A DNA stretch of 64,000 nt, from assembly GCF_002836255.1 (NCBI RefSeq), contig NZ_PJAU01000032.1, positions 548,128 through 612,127 of the forward strand. The letters run 5' to 3'. Numbering within the stretch: the first letter of the stretch is position 1; every line of letters starts with the position of its first letter. Source of the stretch: Colwellia sp. 75C3. Its GTDB lineage: Bacteria > Pseudomonadota > Gammaproteobacteria > Enterobacterales > Alteromonadaceae. A program made the position numbers and the translations under genes. This document shows positions 52,489 through 63,957 of the stretch, piece after piece. The notes below the pieces were generated by a model that saw only the letters and a program-made list of their open reading frames with translations, made no database searches and was not told the origin of the DNA.

Positions 52489-53652
52489 ATGACCTTATCA
52501 AAGAATATGACCTCATCAGCGAAGAGTAGTGTAGTCGCTAGCACCTTAATAGAGAAGTTAGCAAGAGAAGAGCTGGTCGATATGGTGCCATATCAGTCTG
52601 CAAGGCGTTTATTTGCCAGTGGTGATAATGAGCAAGCTAATAGCAAAACATGGCTTAATGCTAATGAAGCACCTGGACAAGGTAAATATCAATTAAATAG
52701 TGAAAATATTAACCGTTATCCTGATTTTCAGCCAAAAGCGTTATTAAATGCTTACAGTAATTATTGCAGATTACCCGTGGATAACATACTTGCGACACGT
52801 GGCGCCGATGAAGGTATCGAACTCATTATTCGCAGCTTTTGTCGAGCTTATCAAGATAGCATTTTAATTTGCCCACCGACCTACGGTATGTATGCCATTA
52901 GCGCAGAGAATCATGGCGCAGGCATTGTTAGCGTGCCATTGGTTAATACTTCACAAGCAAAGTGTCAACTAGACCTTGAAGCATTAAAAGCACAAGTGGG
53001 TAAGGTAAAAGTCGTCTTTTTATGTTCGCCAGGTAACCCTACGGGCAATACCTTACCTCAAGCACAAATTAAAGCAGCAATAGAGCTATTTAAAGATAGT
53101 GCTATCGTTGTTGTTGATGAAGCCTACTATGAATACACCAATACTATATTAGATGGTGAGCAAGTAAATACTAAGCTAATAAGTCAATGTGATAACGTGA
53201 TTGTACTAAGAACGCTATCAAAGGCATTTGCCTTAGCCGGTTTACGTTGTGGCTTTACCTTGGCAAACAAGGAAATAATAACTTTATTAAGTAAGGTGAT
53301 TGCGCCCTACCCTATTGCGGCACCGGTTGCAGAAATTGCTAGCCAAGCATTAACTAATGACTTAGTTGTGATGCAAACTAGGGTAAATAGCACCAATAGT
53401 TTACGCGAACAATTAAATGTTTGGCTGAAACAGCAACACTGGTGTAGCGATATTTTCCCCAGCGATGCTAACTTTGTATTATTTCGCTGTAATAACGCTG
53501 ATGAGAAAAGCAAAGTCTTTAATCTATTAGTCGATAACAACATCTTAATTCGCGATCAATCTAAACAACAGCAGCTTGAAAATTGTCTTCGCATTAGCAT
53601 CGGCAGCGCAGAAGAACTCGAGCAACTGAAGAAGTTATTAATCACATTGTAA
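52489..53652 (+). CDS. hisC: Histidinol-phosphate aminotransferase
   Basis: 387 residues, a fold-type I PLP enzyme. Seen: LNANEAPGQG near the N-terminus, TRGADEGIELIIRSF, CSPGNPTGN, DEAYYEY (PLP aspartate) and LSKAFALAGLRCGF with the Schiff-base lysine. The end has LRISIGS. It transaminates imidazole-acetol phosphate with glutamate. The N-terminal 20 residues before LIEKLAREELVDMVPYQ are longer than usual; a second in-frame ATG (codon 4) also exists. Confidence 0.96.
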   Translation: MTLSKNMTSSAKSSVVASTLIEKLAREELVDMVPYQSARRLFASGDNEQANSKTWLNANEAPGQGKYQLNSENINRYPDFQPKALLNAYSNYCRLPVDNILATRGADEGIELIIRSFCRAYQDSILICPPTYGMYAISAENHGAGIVSVPLVNTSQAKCQLDLEALKAQVGKVKVVFLCSPGNPTGNTLPQAQIKAAIELFKDSAIVVVDEAYYEYTNTILDGEQVNTKLISQCDNVIVLRTLSKAFALAGLRCGFTLANKEIITLLSKVIAPYPIAAPVAEIASQALTNDLVVMQTRVNSTNSLREQLNVWLKQQHWCSDIFPSDANFVLFRCNNADEKSKVFNLLVDNNILIRDQSKQQQLENCLRISIGSAEELEQLKKLLITL

Positions 53653-53680
53653 TTAAAAAATAGCGCTGCATTTACGCTAG

Positions 53681-54792
<1,112 letters not shown>

Positions 54793-54793
<1 letters not shown>

Positions 54794-55464
54794 TGTCGAA
54801 AGTAATGACAAAGGTCATGTCTACAGGAATGAATGTCATTGTAGATACTGGCTGTGCTAATTTAGCGTCGGTAAAGTTTGCTGTTGAACGCTTGGGTTAC
54901 CAAGTAACTATCACTGATGATGTTGCCTTAATACAAAGCGCTGATAAGGTAATATTACCCGGTGTAGGTACAGCTAAACATGCCATGGCTAATATCAAAG
55001 CTAAAAACTTAGTCAATGTACTGCAAAACTTAACTCAACCCGTACTTGGCTTTTGCTTAGGCATGCAGTTAATGACAGAGTCATCAACTGAAGGTAACTG
55101 TACTCGTAACATAGTACCGTGCTTAAACTTAATTCCAACAAAAATTGAGCCATTAAAAGCGCAAGAAAATAGATTGCCACATATGGGGTGGAATACACTA
55201 ACCCAAGTAAGCAGCCACCCTATTTTCAACGGTATTTCTGTCGGCGATTATTTTTATTTTGTACACAGCTTTGCTGCACCAATAAGTGATTACACCATTG
55301 CGAGTTGCGAATACGGTAGTACTTTTTCTGCAGCCATTGCCAAAGACAATTTTATTGGTTGTCAATTTCACCCTGAGCGTTCAAGCGCTTTAGGCAGTAA
55401 AATAATCCAGAATTTTCTAGAATTAGACGCTACAGAACTTAATCAGGAGCAAACCAAACTATGA
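54793..55464 (+). CDS. hisH: Imidazole glycerol phosphate synthase, glutaminase subunit
   Basis: 223 residues. Class I glutaminase: nucleophile in GFCLGMQLM (about Cys90) and the His-Glu pair in CQFHPERS. The annotated ATG overlaps the hisB stop and has AGGGAAG upstream. An internal ATG 12 codons later gives MNVIVDTGCAN, which matches the usual HisH start and has AGGA directly before it, so the true start may be 54829. It supplies ammonia to HisF. Confidence 0.96.
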
Positions 55465-56213
55465 TGATCCCAGCGATAGATTTAATTGGCGGTGAAGTAG
55501 TTCGCTTATACCAAGGCGATTATGCTCAGAAAACAAATTACCAATTTACCGTACAAGAACGTCAACAATCCTATGCAAAATCAGGTGCTACTGTTATGCA
55601 CTTTGTTGATTTAGACGGTGCTAAAGACAGTACTAAACGTCAGTTAGAAACATTGAAAACAGTGGTAAAACATCCTTCAATGATCATTCAAGTTGGTGGT
55701 GGTGTTCGTTGTGAAGATGACGTTAAACAATTATTAGCACTAGGTGCTGATCGTGTTGTTATTGGTAGTTTAGCCATTAAACAGCCTGAACTTGTCACCC
55801 AATGGCTTAAAACATATGGCTGTGAAAAGATTGTGCTAGCACTAGATATTAAAATTGATGCACAAGGCAATAAAACGCTTCCTACTCATGGTTGGATTGA
55901 AGACAGTGGTGTTAACTTAGAAGATTTACTTGCCCAATATCAAGATGCCGGTATAAAACATGTTTTGTGTACCGATATTAGTAAAGACGGTACCTTAACG
56001 GGCACTAATGTAGATTTGTATACTGAAGTTTGTGCTAAGTATCCAGAAATTGATTGGCAAGCATCAGGTGGCATTGGCAGCTTAGCTGATATTAAAGCAC
56101 TCATTCCAACAGGTGTTAGTGGCGTGATATTAGGCCGTTCATTGCTTGAGGGTAAATTCACTTTAGAAGAGGCAATTGCCTGTTGGCCACAAGTGGAGAA
56201 TAGCTCATGTTAG
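55461..56213 (+). CDS. hisA: ProFAR isomerase
   Basis: 250 residues, a TIM barrel. The N-terminal [18 protein letters not shown] and the phosphate-binding VGGGVR and [14 protein letters not shown] repeats are characteristic, with the catalytic aspartates in AIDLIGG and [12 protein letters not shown]. It isomerises ProFAR to PRFAR. It overlaps hisH by 4 bp (ATGA) and hisF by 7 bp. Confidence 0.96.
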   Translation: MMIPAIDLIGGEVVRLYQGDYAQKTNYQFTVQERQQSYAKSGATVMHFVDLDGAKDSTKRQLETLKTVVKHPSMIIQVGGGVRCEDDVKQLLALGADRVVIGSLAIKQPELVTQWLKTYGCEKIVLALDIKIDAQGNKTLPTHGWIEDSGVNLEDLLAQYQDAGIKHVLCTDISKDGTLTGTNVDLYTEVCAKYPEIDWQASGGIGSLADIKALIPTGVSGVILGRSLLEGKFTLEEAIACWPQVENSSC

Positions 56214-56995
56214 CTAGACGAATTATTCCTTGCTTAGATGTACGAGATGGCAAAGTAGTGAAAGGCGTACAGTTCCGTAATCATGAAATTATTGGTGATA
56301 TTGTGCCCTTGGCTAAGCAATATGCTGAAGCTGGCGCAGATGAACTAGTTTTTTATGATATTACCGCAAGCTCAGATGGTCGTGTGGTTGATAAAAGTTG
56401 GGTCAGTCGGATTGCAGAAGTTATTGATATTCCTTTTTGTGTCGCTGGCGGCATCAAAAGCGAAGCTGATGCTAAAGAAATTTTAATGATGGGCGCTGAT
56501 AAAATTAGCATAAACTCCCCTGCTCTACGGGATCCAGAATTAATTACGCGCTTAGCTGATGTTTTTGGTCAACAGTGTATTGTTGTTGGTGTTGACAGTT
56601 TTTATAACAAAGATGCTAATGATGGCAAAGGCGAATATCAAGTTTATCAATTTACTGGTGATGAAGAGCGTACTAAGAAAACGGGATGGACCACCTTTGA
56701 TTGGATTAAGAAAGTCGTTAGTTTAGGTGCAGGTGAAATAGTCTTAAATTGCATGAATCAAGATGGCGTTCGTCAAGGTTATGATATTGAACAATTAAAG
56801 CAAGCTAGAGCTGTTTGTAGCGTACCATTAATAGCCTCTGGTGGCGCAGGTACTATAGAACACTTCAGTGATGTTTACCTGCAAGCCGATGTTGACGGCG
56901 CACTAGCAGCTTCAGTTTTTCATAAAGGTGTTATTGCCATTAAAGATTTAAAAGATTATTTAAAAGACCAAAATATTGAGGTAAGACCATGTTAG
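56207..56995 (+). CDS. hisF: Imidazole glycerol phosphate synthase, cyclase subunit
   Basis: 262 residues, a TIM barrel related to HisA. It starts [23 protein letters not shown] with the catalytic Asp11; VVGVDSF and [14 protein letters not shown] hold the second aspartate (about 135), and [11 protein letters not shown] the phosphate site. With HisH it forms imidazole glycerol phosphate and AICAR. It overlaps hisI by 7 bp. Confidence 0.97.
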   Translation: MLARRIIPCLDVRDGKVVKGVQFRNHEIIGDIVPLAKQYAEAGADELVFYDITASSDGRVVDKSWVSRIAEVIDIPFCVAGGIKSEADAKEILMMGADKISINSPALRDPELITRLADVFGQQCIVVGVDSFYNKDANDGKGEYQVYQFTGDEERTKKTGWTTFDWIKKVVSLGAGEIVLNCMNQDGVRQGYDIEQLKQARAVCSVPLIASGGAGTIEHFSDVYLQADVDGALAASVFHKGVIAIKDLKDYLKDQNIEVRPC

Positions 56996-57609
56996 TAAAC
57001 CAAAATAATATCGATGCGTTAGCATGGGATAAGATGGACAACTTAATTCCTGCCATTATTCAACACGCTGCAACTGGTGCAGTATTAATGCAAGGCTATA
57101 TGAATCAAGCCTCACTGACAGCTACATTAACCACAGGTAAAGCGACTTTCTTTAGCCGCTCAAAACAAGCGTTATGGGTTAAAGGTGAAACCTCTGGTAA
57201 CTTCCTAGAAGTACAGCAAGTGCTAACTGATTGTGATAACGATAGTCTACTTATTGCTTGTACTCCTATTGGCCCAAGTTGTCACCTAGGTACTGAGTCT
57301 TGCTTCCCTGAGCAAAAATTAACTCAACAAAATTTTTTAAGTCAACTTGAACAAGTCATAGAGCAGAAAAAAGGTGAAGATCCAAAAGAGAGTTATACAG
57401 CACATTTATTTTCTCGCGGCACAACGAAGATGGCACAAAAAGTTGGTGAAGAAGGCGTTGAAGTGGCACTTGCTGCAGTAGCTGAAACAAAAGAAGATTT
57501 GTTAGGTGAATGTGCTGACTTGTTTTATCACACACTTGTATTACTTGCTGATCAAAAAATTGAACTAAGTGAAGTGATGGCTGTGCTGCAAGAACGCCAT
57601 AAAAAATAA
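56989..57609 (+). CDS. hisI: Bifunctional PR-AMP cyclohydrolase / PR-ATP pyrophosphatase
   Basis: 206 residues. The N-terminal cyclohydrolase (about 1-110) has [18 protein letters not shown] [25 protein letters not shown] and CHLGTESCF zinc residues. The C-terminal pyrophosphatase (about 115-206) has [24 protein letters not shown] and [13 protein letters not shown]. It performs the second and third pathway steps. It ends the operon and is followed by a terminator. Confidence 0.96.
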   Translation: MLVNQNNIDALAWDKMDNLIPAIIQHAATGAVLMQGYMNQASLTATLTTGKATFFSRSKQALWVKGETSGNFLEVQQVLTDCDNDSLLIACTPIGPSCHLGTESCFPEQKLTQQNFLSQLEQVIEQKKGEDPKESYTAHLFSRGTTKMAQKVGEEGVEVALAAVAETKEDLLGECADLFYHTLVLLADQKIELSEVMAVLQERHKK

Positions 57610-57655
57610 TCTTTCACTAAATCACATACCGTTTAAGCTACTTTGCTAAATAGCG

Positions 57656-57692
57656 GCATCCTTGTTATGTTTAATACAACAAGGATGCTTTT
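57656..57692 (+). terminator. Intrinsic terminator of the his operon
   Basis: 11-bp perfect stem GCATCCTTGTT/AACAAGGATGC (57656-57666 with 57678-57688) followed by TTTT. Confidence 0.82.
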
Positions 57693-57728
57693 ACTTAACA
57701 CCAGTAATCTAATTATACGGCGTTCTTT

Positions 57729-58619
57729 ATGGCAAATTTATCTTCTGGCTTTCATCGAGTGTTATTCACTAAAGTACTACTTATCGTTACTCTGCTTTGC
57801 ATTACACAATATGTGTATGCAAGAAATAATAGTGTTCTTATCTATATTCGTGATGATGTCTACGTTGACTACCTACAATTTGTCGCTGATAGAGATATTA
57901 GCATAATAGATGATTTTTCAGGTGAGAACATCCGACGCGATGTAGTCGACATGATTATTGCTCAACAGGCTCTCAAATTGGGAGGCTTTACACATAGATT
58001 CAGTTACGCCCCTGGTAAGGTTAATTTCCGTAATACTAAGATGTTACAAAATGGCCAACTACTTATTAGTTTTGACTCCTATTGGCAGCAGGATGCTCTC
58101 CCCCTCGCCAACAAAGTCTATATTTCTGACGAAGTTATCCGCAATGGTGAGTACGTCGCGGGTATCTATACAAGCCCTCAAAACAGTAAAACCTTAGCCG
58201 TAAATCAATTAAGTGACCTTACTGAATTATCCGCAATATCAACACCTAAATGGCGTACAGATTGGAAAACATTGCAGCAGTTGCCACTTAAAAGTCTGAC
58301 TCAGGACGATTCTTGGCTTTCTATGGTACGAATGGTAAATATACAATGGATAGATTTTATCTTGATGCCATTTAACTCTACCCCGGATCAAAGCTTCACC
58401 ATGGATAAAGTACATTTAGTACCGGTTAAAAACATTGGTGTGGTACTTAAAGACTCTCGCCATTTTGTCATTAGTAAAGCACACCCCAAGGGACAAGAAG
58501 CTTACTTAGCAATTAACAAAGGTCTGAAAATATTGCGTAAACAAGGAGCTATCGTAAAAGCATATCAGCAGGCTGGTTTTTTTGTCGATACTGATATAGT
58601 CAAAATAATAAATCCTTAA
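57729..58619 (+). CDS. Periplasmic solute-binding-like protein
   Basis: 296 residues. A signal peptide (about 1-31, ending YVYA) is followed by a periplasmic binding protein-like fold (type 2) inferred from NNSVLIYIRDD at the start, LSDLTELSAIST as hinge-like segment, and a final helix rich in basic residues (GLKILRKQGAIVKAYQQAGFF). Marine Alteromonadales carry many such stand-alone proteins of the amino-acid-binding type. No transporter genes adjoin it, so sensing rather than uptake is possible. No ribosome site is obvious before the ATG. Confidence 0.65.
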   Translation: MANLSSGFHRVLFTKVLLIVTLLCITQYVYARNNSVLIYIRDDVYVDYLQFVADRDISIIDDFSGENIRRDVVDMIIAQQALKLGGFTHRFSYAPGKVNFRNTKMLQNGQLLISFDSYWQQDALPLANKVYISDEVIRNGEYVAGIYTSPQNSKTLAVNQLSDLTELSAISTPKWRTDWKTLQQLPLKSLTQDDSWLSMVRMVNIQWIDFILMPFNSTPDQSFTMDKVHLVPVKNIGVVLKDSRHFVISKAHPKGQEAYLAINKGLKILRKQGAIVKAYQQAGFFVDTDIVKIINP

Positions 58620-58759
58620 TAAAATGCTATACCCCATCAGTTGCTAATACCTCATAAGCTATCGAATTTGTTAATAACATGTAGTAACATGTTGCAAAAT
58701 AAAAATGATTTCATGATCCTACATGAGACACCATAAGAAGTACCTGCTAAGGAGTGGCT

Positions 58760-59056
58760 ATGTTTAAACGTAGAGCAATAAAAAAATATGGTAATAAACT
58801 TTTACCAAAACTACAGCACCGTTATGGTGAGCAGACGTTCTATAATGCCAGCCAAGTTAGGGCAACAATTTATCAATGTAATTTTAATCCGAGTTACTTG
58901 CCGCTAGGATATTTACTTTTTCTTGACTCTTGTGACCTAAGTAAAGTCATTACAATTGAATTCCCTGAACTGTGTATTCGAAAGTATAAAGAAGAAATTA
59001 AAGATTATCTTAATGAACGTAAGTATTATGGTTACTTAAAACTACTAAGCATTTAA
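58760..59056 (+). CDS. Small cytoplasmic protein, possibly DUF6559-like
   Basis: 98 residues. The ATG at 58760 is chosen over the GTG two codons earlier because AAGGAG lies 5 nt upstream of it. The sequence starts MFKRRAIKKYGNKLLPKLQHRYG and contains YNASQVRATIYQ and YLLFLDSCD; the pattern recalls the DUF6559 group, but this is from memory and weak. It has no signal or membrane segment. It precedes elaA by 12 bp and may be co-transcribed. Confidence 0.6.
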   Translation: MFKRRAIKKYGNKLLPKLQHRYGEQTFYNASQVRATIYQCNFNPSYLPLGYLLFLDSCDLSKVITIEFPELCIRKYKEEIKDYLNERKYYGYLKLLSI

Positions 59057-59068
59057 TTAAAGCTATTA

Positions 59069-59545
59069 ATGATGATAATAAAGACTAATTGGCAAACAAA
59101 GAAATTTGAACAACTATCACTCAACCAATTATATGATGTACTAAAATTACGGGTTGATGTTTTTGTTGTTGAACAAACCTGTTTTTATCCCGATTTAGAT
59201 GGTGAAAAAGACCTGTTAGACAGACATCCTCAAACGTTACACCTATTAGGTTATCAAGCAGAACAACTTGTTGCTTATCTCCGTATTTTGCCAAAGGGGC
59301 AAAATTACCCTGACAATGTCAGCATTGGACGTGTGGTAACAGCACCTAAAGCAAGAGGTGGTGGCCTAGGTCATCAGTTAATGATAGAAGGGTTAACTAT
59401 GTGTCAGCAGTACTTTCCTAACGAAACTATCAAGATTTCAGCACAACAACATTTAAAAGACTATTATCAAAAGCATGGTTTCATTCAGGTGTCTGAAATG
59501 TACCTAGAAGATGATATCCCCCACATTGCTATGCTTAGAGAATAA
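59069..59545 (+). CDS. elaA: GNAT acetyltransferase ElaA
   Basis: 158 residues. ElaA-type start (WQTKKFEQLSLNQLYDVLKLRVDVFVVEQTCFYPDLDG) and the acetyl-CoA loop SIGRVVTAPKARGGGLGHQLM (Q/RxxGxG/A region at about 100-112). YYQKHGFIQVSEMYLEDDIPHIAM is the typical ElaA tail. The substrate in the cell is not established. A terminator follows 70 bp downstream. Confidence 0.93.
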   Translation: MMIIKTNWQTKKFEQLSLNQLYDVLKLRVDVFVVEQTCFYPDLDGEKDLLDRHPQTLHLLGYQAEQLVAYLRILPKGQNYPDNVSIGRVVTAPKARGGGLGHQLMIEGLTMCQQYFPNETIKISAQQHLKDYYQKHGFIQVSEMYLEDDIPHIAMLRE

Positions 59546-59614
59546 GACCAACAACGCTATTTTAGTATTCATCTTATAACGCTATTAGCACTTGATATAG
59601 CTATTATATAAACA

Positions 59615-59640
59615 AAAAAACTCGCCTTGGCGAGTTTTTT
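59615..59640. terminator. Bidirectional terminator between elaA and adk
   Basis: Stem AAAAAACTCGCC/GGCGAGTTTTTT (59615-59626 with 59629-59640). A and T runs on both strands suit the convergent elaA and adk genes. Confidence 0.9.
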
Positions 59641-59660
59641 ATTAACTAAATTATTATATT

Positions 59661-60365
<705 letters not shown>

Positions 60366-60478
60366 CTAAATATTCTGTTTGATCGAGCAAAGGTAATAAT
60401 TCTTAGGTTTACAATAAAGCCGGCAGACACTATACAAGTTAGGCTATGTGCAAACAAGTGGTGAAAGGCCTATTGAGC

Positions 60479-60516
60479 AAAAAAGGAGGTGTTTCATGCT
60501 TGAAACCCTCCTTTTT
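60479..60516 (-). terminator. Intrinsic terminator of htpG
   Basis: Long stem AAAAAGGAGG-TGTTTCA / TGAAAC-CCTCCTTTTT with one bulge and a TGCT loop. On the minus strand the T run follows; 44 bp after the htpG stop. Confidence 0.88.
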
Positions 60517-60559
60517 AAGACTAAAGTATTATCTAAATCTTATGTAACGATTATAGAAT

Positions 60560-62521
60560 TTACTTTGTAAGATTTAGCATTAGCTTATTCAAGCGTGAAA
60601 CGAAGCTTGCTGGATCTTTTAAGCTACCACGTTCCGCTAACATCGCTTGTTCAAATAATACTTCAACCCATTGATTGAACATTTCATCATCTTGCTCATC
60701 AGCTACATGCTTGATCAGTGCATGCTCACCATTAATCTCAAAGATAGGTAATGTATCTGGTACTTCTTGACCAACTGATGCCATTAACTTAGCCATTTGG
60801 CTGCTCATGTCATCATCATCAGCAACGATACAAGCAGGTGATTCAGTCAAGCGTTGAGAAAGTTTAACTTCTTTAACTTTACCTTCTAAACTACCTTTAA
60901 TGCGCTTAACAACAGAATCATACTCTTTTTCAAGTTTCTCTTGTGCTTCCTTTGTTTCCGCATCGTCCATATCGCCAAGATCAAGTCCACCACGAGTAAC
61001 TGACTGTAATTGCTTACCATCAAACTCAGTTAGATGACTCACTAACCATTCATCAATGCGATCAGACATTAATAATACTTCAATACCCTTCTTACGGAAT
61101 ACTTCTAAGTGAGGACTGTTCTTTGCAGCTTCAAAGCTATCAGCAACAACAAAGTAAACTTTATCCTGACCTTCTTTCATACGCTCAATATATGAAGCGA
61201 TAGAAACATTTTGTGTAGTCGAATCTTCATGGGTAGAAGCAAAACGAAGTAAACCAGCAATTTGTTCTTTATTAGATTGGTCTTCAGCCGGACCTTCTTT
61301 TAACACTTGTCCAAACTCATCCCAAAAACCTTGGTATTTTTCAGCATCGTTATTACCAAGCTTTTCTAGCATCTTCAGTACACGCTTAGTACAACCTTTA
61401 CGAATCGCTTGAGTGACCTTATTATCTTGCAAGATTTCACGAGAAACATTCAAAGGTAAATCGTTAGAATCCAAAAGACCTTTTACAAAACGTAAGTAAG
61501 TCGGCATGAACTGTTCAGCATCATCCATAATAAATACACGCTGTACAAACAACTTCAAACCATGTTGTTTTTCGCGGTTGTACATATCAAATGGTGCTTT
61601 ACTTGGTACATATAAAAGAGAAGTATATTCTGTTTTGCCTTCTACTCGATTATGTTCCCACAATAAAGGATCACCAAAGTCATGCGAAACATGCTTGTAG
61701 AATTCTTTATACTCTTCATCTGTAATATCAGCTTTTTCACGTGTCCATAAAGCCGTAGCCTTATTAACAGGTTCCCAAAGTGCAGGAATAGCATCAATTG
61801 CGTCAGCAGCTGGTCTTGTTACATTATCTTTTTCATCTGTCACTTCAGCTACAGCTTCAACAGCAGGAACTTCTGCAGTTAACATTTCAACTGACACAGA
61901 AATGTGATCTGAGTACTTAGTAACAATAGACTTTAAACGCCAGTCATCAGCGTATTCTGATTCATCTTCTTTTAAATGAAGAATGATATCAGTACCGCGA
62001 TTAGTCTTCTCTATTTTAGCCGTAGTGAATTCACCTTCACCTGCACTAACCCACTCAACACCATCCGTTGCACTATCACCAGCTTTACGGGTACGAACAG
62101 TTACTTTATCAGCAACAATAAATGCAGAGTAAAAACCAACACCAAATTGACCGATAAGTTGTGAGTCTGATGCTTGATCACCTGACAGTTGCGAGAAGAA
62201 CTCAGCAGTACCAGATTTTGCGATAGTACCTAAATGCTCAATAACTTCGTCAACGTTCATGCCGATGCCATTGTCAGAAATTGTTAAGGTATTGTTTTCT
62301 TTATTACAGCTAACACGAACACGAAGCTCACCATCGTTTTCGTACAATGTATTATCCGATAATGCTTTAAAACGAAGCTTGTCTGCAGCATCAGCGGCAT
62401 TAGATACTAACTCACGCAAAAAGATTTCTTTATTTGAATAGAGTGAGTGGATCATTAATTGTAGTATTTTGGCGTTGTCCGATGCAAACGCATGATTTTG
62501 TACTTGATTAGTTTCTGACAT
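60560..62521 (-). CDS. htpG: Chaperone HtpG (bacterial Hsp90)
   Basis: 653 residues. The N-terminal GHKL ATPase has [27 protein letters not shown] and [11 protein letters not shown]. The middle domain has [11 protein letters not shown], with the catalytic arginine there, and the C-terminal dimerisation domain ends [24 protein letters not shown]. It is an ATP-driven cytosolic chaperone working with the DnaK system. A sigma-32 type promoter lies about 60-80 bp upstream. AGGAG-like CCGGAG lies 10 nt from the ATG. Confidence 0.97.
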   Translation of the reverse strand: MSETNQVQNHAFASDNAKILQLMIHSLYSNKEIFLRELVSNAADAADKLRFKALSDNTLYENDGELRVRVSCNKENNTLTISDNGIGMNVDEVIEHLGTIAKSGTAEFFSQLSGDQASDSQLIGQFGVGFYSAFIVADKVTVRTRKAGDSATDGVEWVSAGEGEFTTAKIEKTNRGTDIILHLKEDESEYADDWRLKSIVTKYSDHISVSVEMLTAEVPAVEAVAEVTDEKDNVTRPAADAIDAIPALWEPVNKATALWTREKADITDEEYKEFYKHVSHDFGDPLLWEHNRVEGKTEYTSLLYVPSKAPFDMYNREKQHGLKLFVQRVFIMDDAEQFMPTYLRFVKGLLDSNDLPLNVSREILQDNKVTQAIRKGCTKRVLKMLEKLGNNDAEKYQGFWDEFGQVLKEGPAEDQSNKEQIAGLLRFASTHEDSTTQNVSIASYIERMKEGQDKVYFVVADSFEAAKNSPHLEVFRKKGIEVLLMSDRIDEWLVSHLTEFDGKQLQSVTRGGLDLGDMDDAETKEAQEKLEKEYDSVVKRIKGSLEGKVKEVKLSQRLTESPACIVADDDDMSSQMAKLMASVGQEVPDTLPIFEINGEHALIKHVADEQDDEMFNQWVEVLFEQAMLAERGSLKDPASFVSRLNKLMLNLTK

Positions 62522-62577
62522 CTGAAAAATCTCCGGTGAAAAATTATTAATGTACTTTTAAAAAGTTGTTAGAAACT

Positions 62578-62605
62578 ATGTGGGGTTAACGATAAAAAAT
62601 TCAAG
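62578..62605 (-). promoter_or_regulatory. Sigma-32 (heat-shock) promoter of htpG
   Basis: On the minus strand CTTGAA (62600-62605), a 14-bp spacer and CCCCACAT (62578-62585) match the RpoH consensus CTTGAA-N13-15-CCCCAT closely. It lies 57 bp before the htpG ATG. Confidence 0.85.
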
Positions 62606-63234
62606 GGAAAATGATGGATTGATTGGTAATTGGCAACAATTATTATATAGAGTGGTTTAATAACAACCCTAAATTTTACTAGAAAGAAGCAAGATGATAT
62701 TTACCTAATGGATTACATCAAATAGATAGCTAAAATTAGATAATTGCAGCCATTTCTAAAAGAATGACTTATTACTGAATTACAAAATACATTAGCAAGG
62801 TTCCGAAGTAGGAGGTGCCCCCCTACTTCGGAATTATATACATGGGAGAAACGATTGACAGATCAGATCCAACCAAAATGTATACTGTTATTAATTTGTC
62901 ACTTAGGGATTAAACTTCAAATTATTAACATAATCATACTACTCAACAATAAGTATAATGTATACAATCCATTGGTAATATAATATTACTAATGGAACTA
63001 AATCATAATTTTTAAATTCGGATTTATAAAAACAGTCACTGCTCCTTTGATTTTTTGAGCTAATATTTAATTACTATCAAAATGTTATCGTAAATTTTCA
63101 GTTTAAACTGTCAAATAAAATTATACTAATATCATTCCGAGCACCTTCTCCTACCCTACAATTACAGCTAATTATTTTACGAGCTATTATTGTTACAAGG
63201 ATTACTTACATGAAACCAAGTACTGAAATGTTAG
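62606..63234. other. Non-coding, AT-rich region with two hairpins
   Basis: About 630 bp without a supported gene. A 12-bp perfect stem TTCCGAAGTAGG/CCTACTTCGGAA (62801-62812 with 62822-62833) encloses AGGTGCCCC and has no T run. An AT-rich 27-bp palindrome lies at 62969-62995 (one G-T pair). Confidence 0.6.
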
Positions 63235-63235
63235 T

Positions 63236-63310
63236 TAGGGTCTTCTCGTGTACCAAAGTAAAAATAGACGCCTAATTATTTTCTACTTTCATATGGTCAT
63301 ACCTAACACT
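63236..63310 (-). pseudogene. Most decayed 5S-array fragment (copy 0)
   Basis: TCTTCTCGTGTACCAAAG and the downstream ...TCTACTTTCATATGGTCAT match, with many changes, the left part of the three units to its right (CTTCTCGTGTGCAAAAGC, TCCTACTCTCACATGGGCAT). It lies 125 bp from the next unit instead of 237-238, so it is truncated. Confidence 0.6.
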
Positions 63311-63342
63311 TATTGGGGATAAACTTTAAACCTCAGACACAA

Positions 63343-63370
63343 CAATCCCTATTCTTTCGAATCGGGCTTC
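63343..63370 (-). terminator. Decayed terminator of 5S-array unit 1
   Basis: On the minus strand GCCCGATTC-GAAA-GAATAGGGAT keeps a mismatched stem and GAAA loop, but the T run seen in the other units is lost. Confidence 0.55.
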
Positions 63371-63399
63371 TCGTGTGCAAAAGCACAAATTAGAAGGGG

Positions 63400-63533
63400 A
63401 GAATGTCCTACTCTCACATGGGCATAACTAACATGAGTCACACTACCATCGGTGCAATTGCGCTTTACTTCTGAAGCACTGTGACAAAGAAGACGAATAT
63501 AGTCAGGTGGGGCCTCAATAGGTAGGCGGCTTA
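63400..63533 (-). pseudogene. Degenerate 5S rRNA copy 1
   Basis: On the minus strand the ordered 5S blocks are recognisable: CCCACCTGA, CAGAAGTAAAGCGC, CACCGATGGTAGTGTG and CCCATGTGAGAGTAGGACA. Between the first two blocks and before the last the sequence is longer than in a real 5S, and the terminal helix I is not complementary. It is therefore not a working 5S rRNA. Confidence 0.85.
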
Positions 63534-63576
63534 TTTTGCAAAGAAAGTATTCGCGCTTTTACTAAACATCAAAAAG

Positions 63577-63604
63577 CAAAAAAGCCCGTTACTTTCGTAA
63601 CGGG
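63577..63604 (-). terminator. Terminator following 5S-array unit 2
   Basis: On the minus strand CCCGTTAC-GAAA-GTAACGGG, perfect 8-bp stem with a GAAA tetraloop, then CTTTTTTGCTTTTT. Confidence 0.88.
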
Positions 63605-63637
63605 ATTTTCGTGTGTCGCAGCACAAATTAGAAGTGG

Positions 63638-63770
63638 TGAATGTCAACTATCACATGGGCTTAACTAACATAAGTCACACTACTATTGGCGCAACTGCGT
63701 TTCACTTCTGAAGCACTGTGACAAGGAAGACGAATATAATCAGGTGGGTCCTCAATAGGTAGGCGGCTTA
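63638..63770 (-). pseudogene. Degenerate 5S rRNA copy 2
   Basis: Same layout as copy 1 at a 238-bp period: CCCACCTGA, CAGAAGTGAAACGC (intact), GCCAATAGTAGTGTG and CCCATGTGATAGTTGACA. The insertions relative to real 5S are shared with copy 1, so the array grew after the insertions arose. Confidence 0.85.
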
Positions 63771-63811
63771 TTTTGTAAAGAAAGTATTCGCGCTTTTACT
63801 AAACGTCAAAA

Positions 63812-63842
63812 AGCAAAAAAGCCCGCTACCAGTGTAACGGGC
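63812..63842 (-). terminator. Terminator following 5S-array unit 3
   Basis: On the minus strand GCCCGTTAC-ACTG-GTAGCGGGC (one G-T pair), then TTTTTTGCTTTTT. Confidence 0.88.
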
Positions 63843-63874
63843 TTCTCGTGTGCCTAAGCACAAATTAGAAGTGG

Positions 63875-63957
63875 AGAATGTATTACTATCACATGGGCTT
63901 TACTGCGACATAAGTCACACTACCATCGGCGCAACTGCGTGCGGCTTGTAGGCGGGA
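63875..63957 (-). pseudogene. Degenerate 5S rRNA copy 3, internally deleted
   Basis: The 3' half of the 5S is present (CGCCGATGGTAGTGTG intact, then CCCATGTGATAGTAATACA), but the region with CAGAAGTG and CCCACCTGA is deleted and the copy jumps to the shared spacer (AGCGCGAATA). It lies 237 bp from copy 2. Confidence 0.8.

Noticed and set aside
63236..63957. Functional tandem 5S rRNA genes
   Set aside because: The 5' and 3' ends cannot pair into helix I, two regions have extra bases and one copy is internally deleted, so they are degenerate copies.
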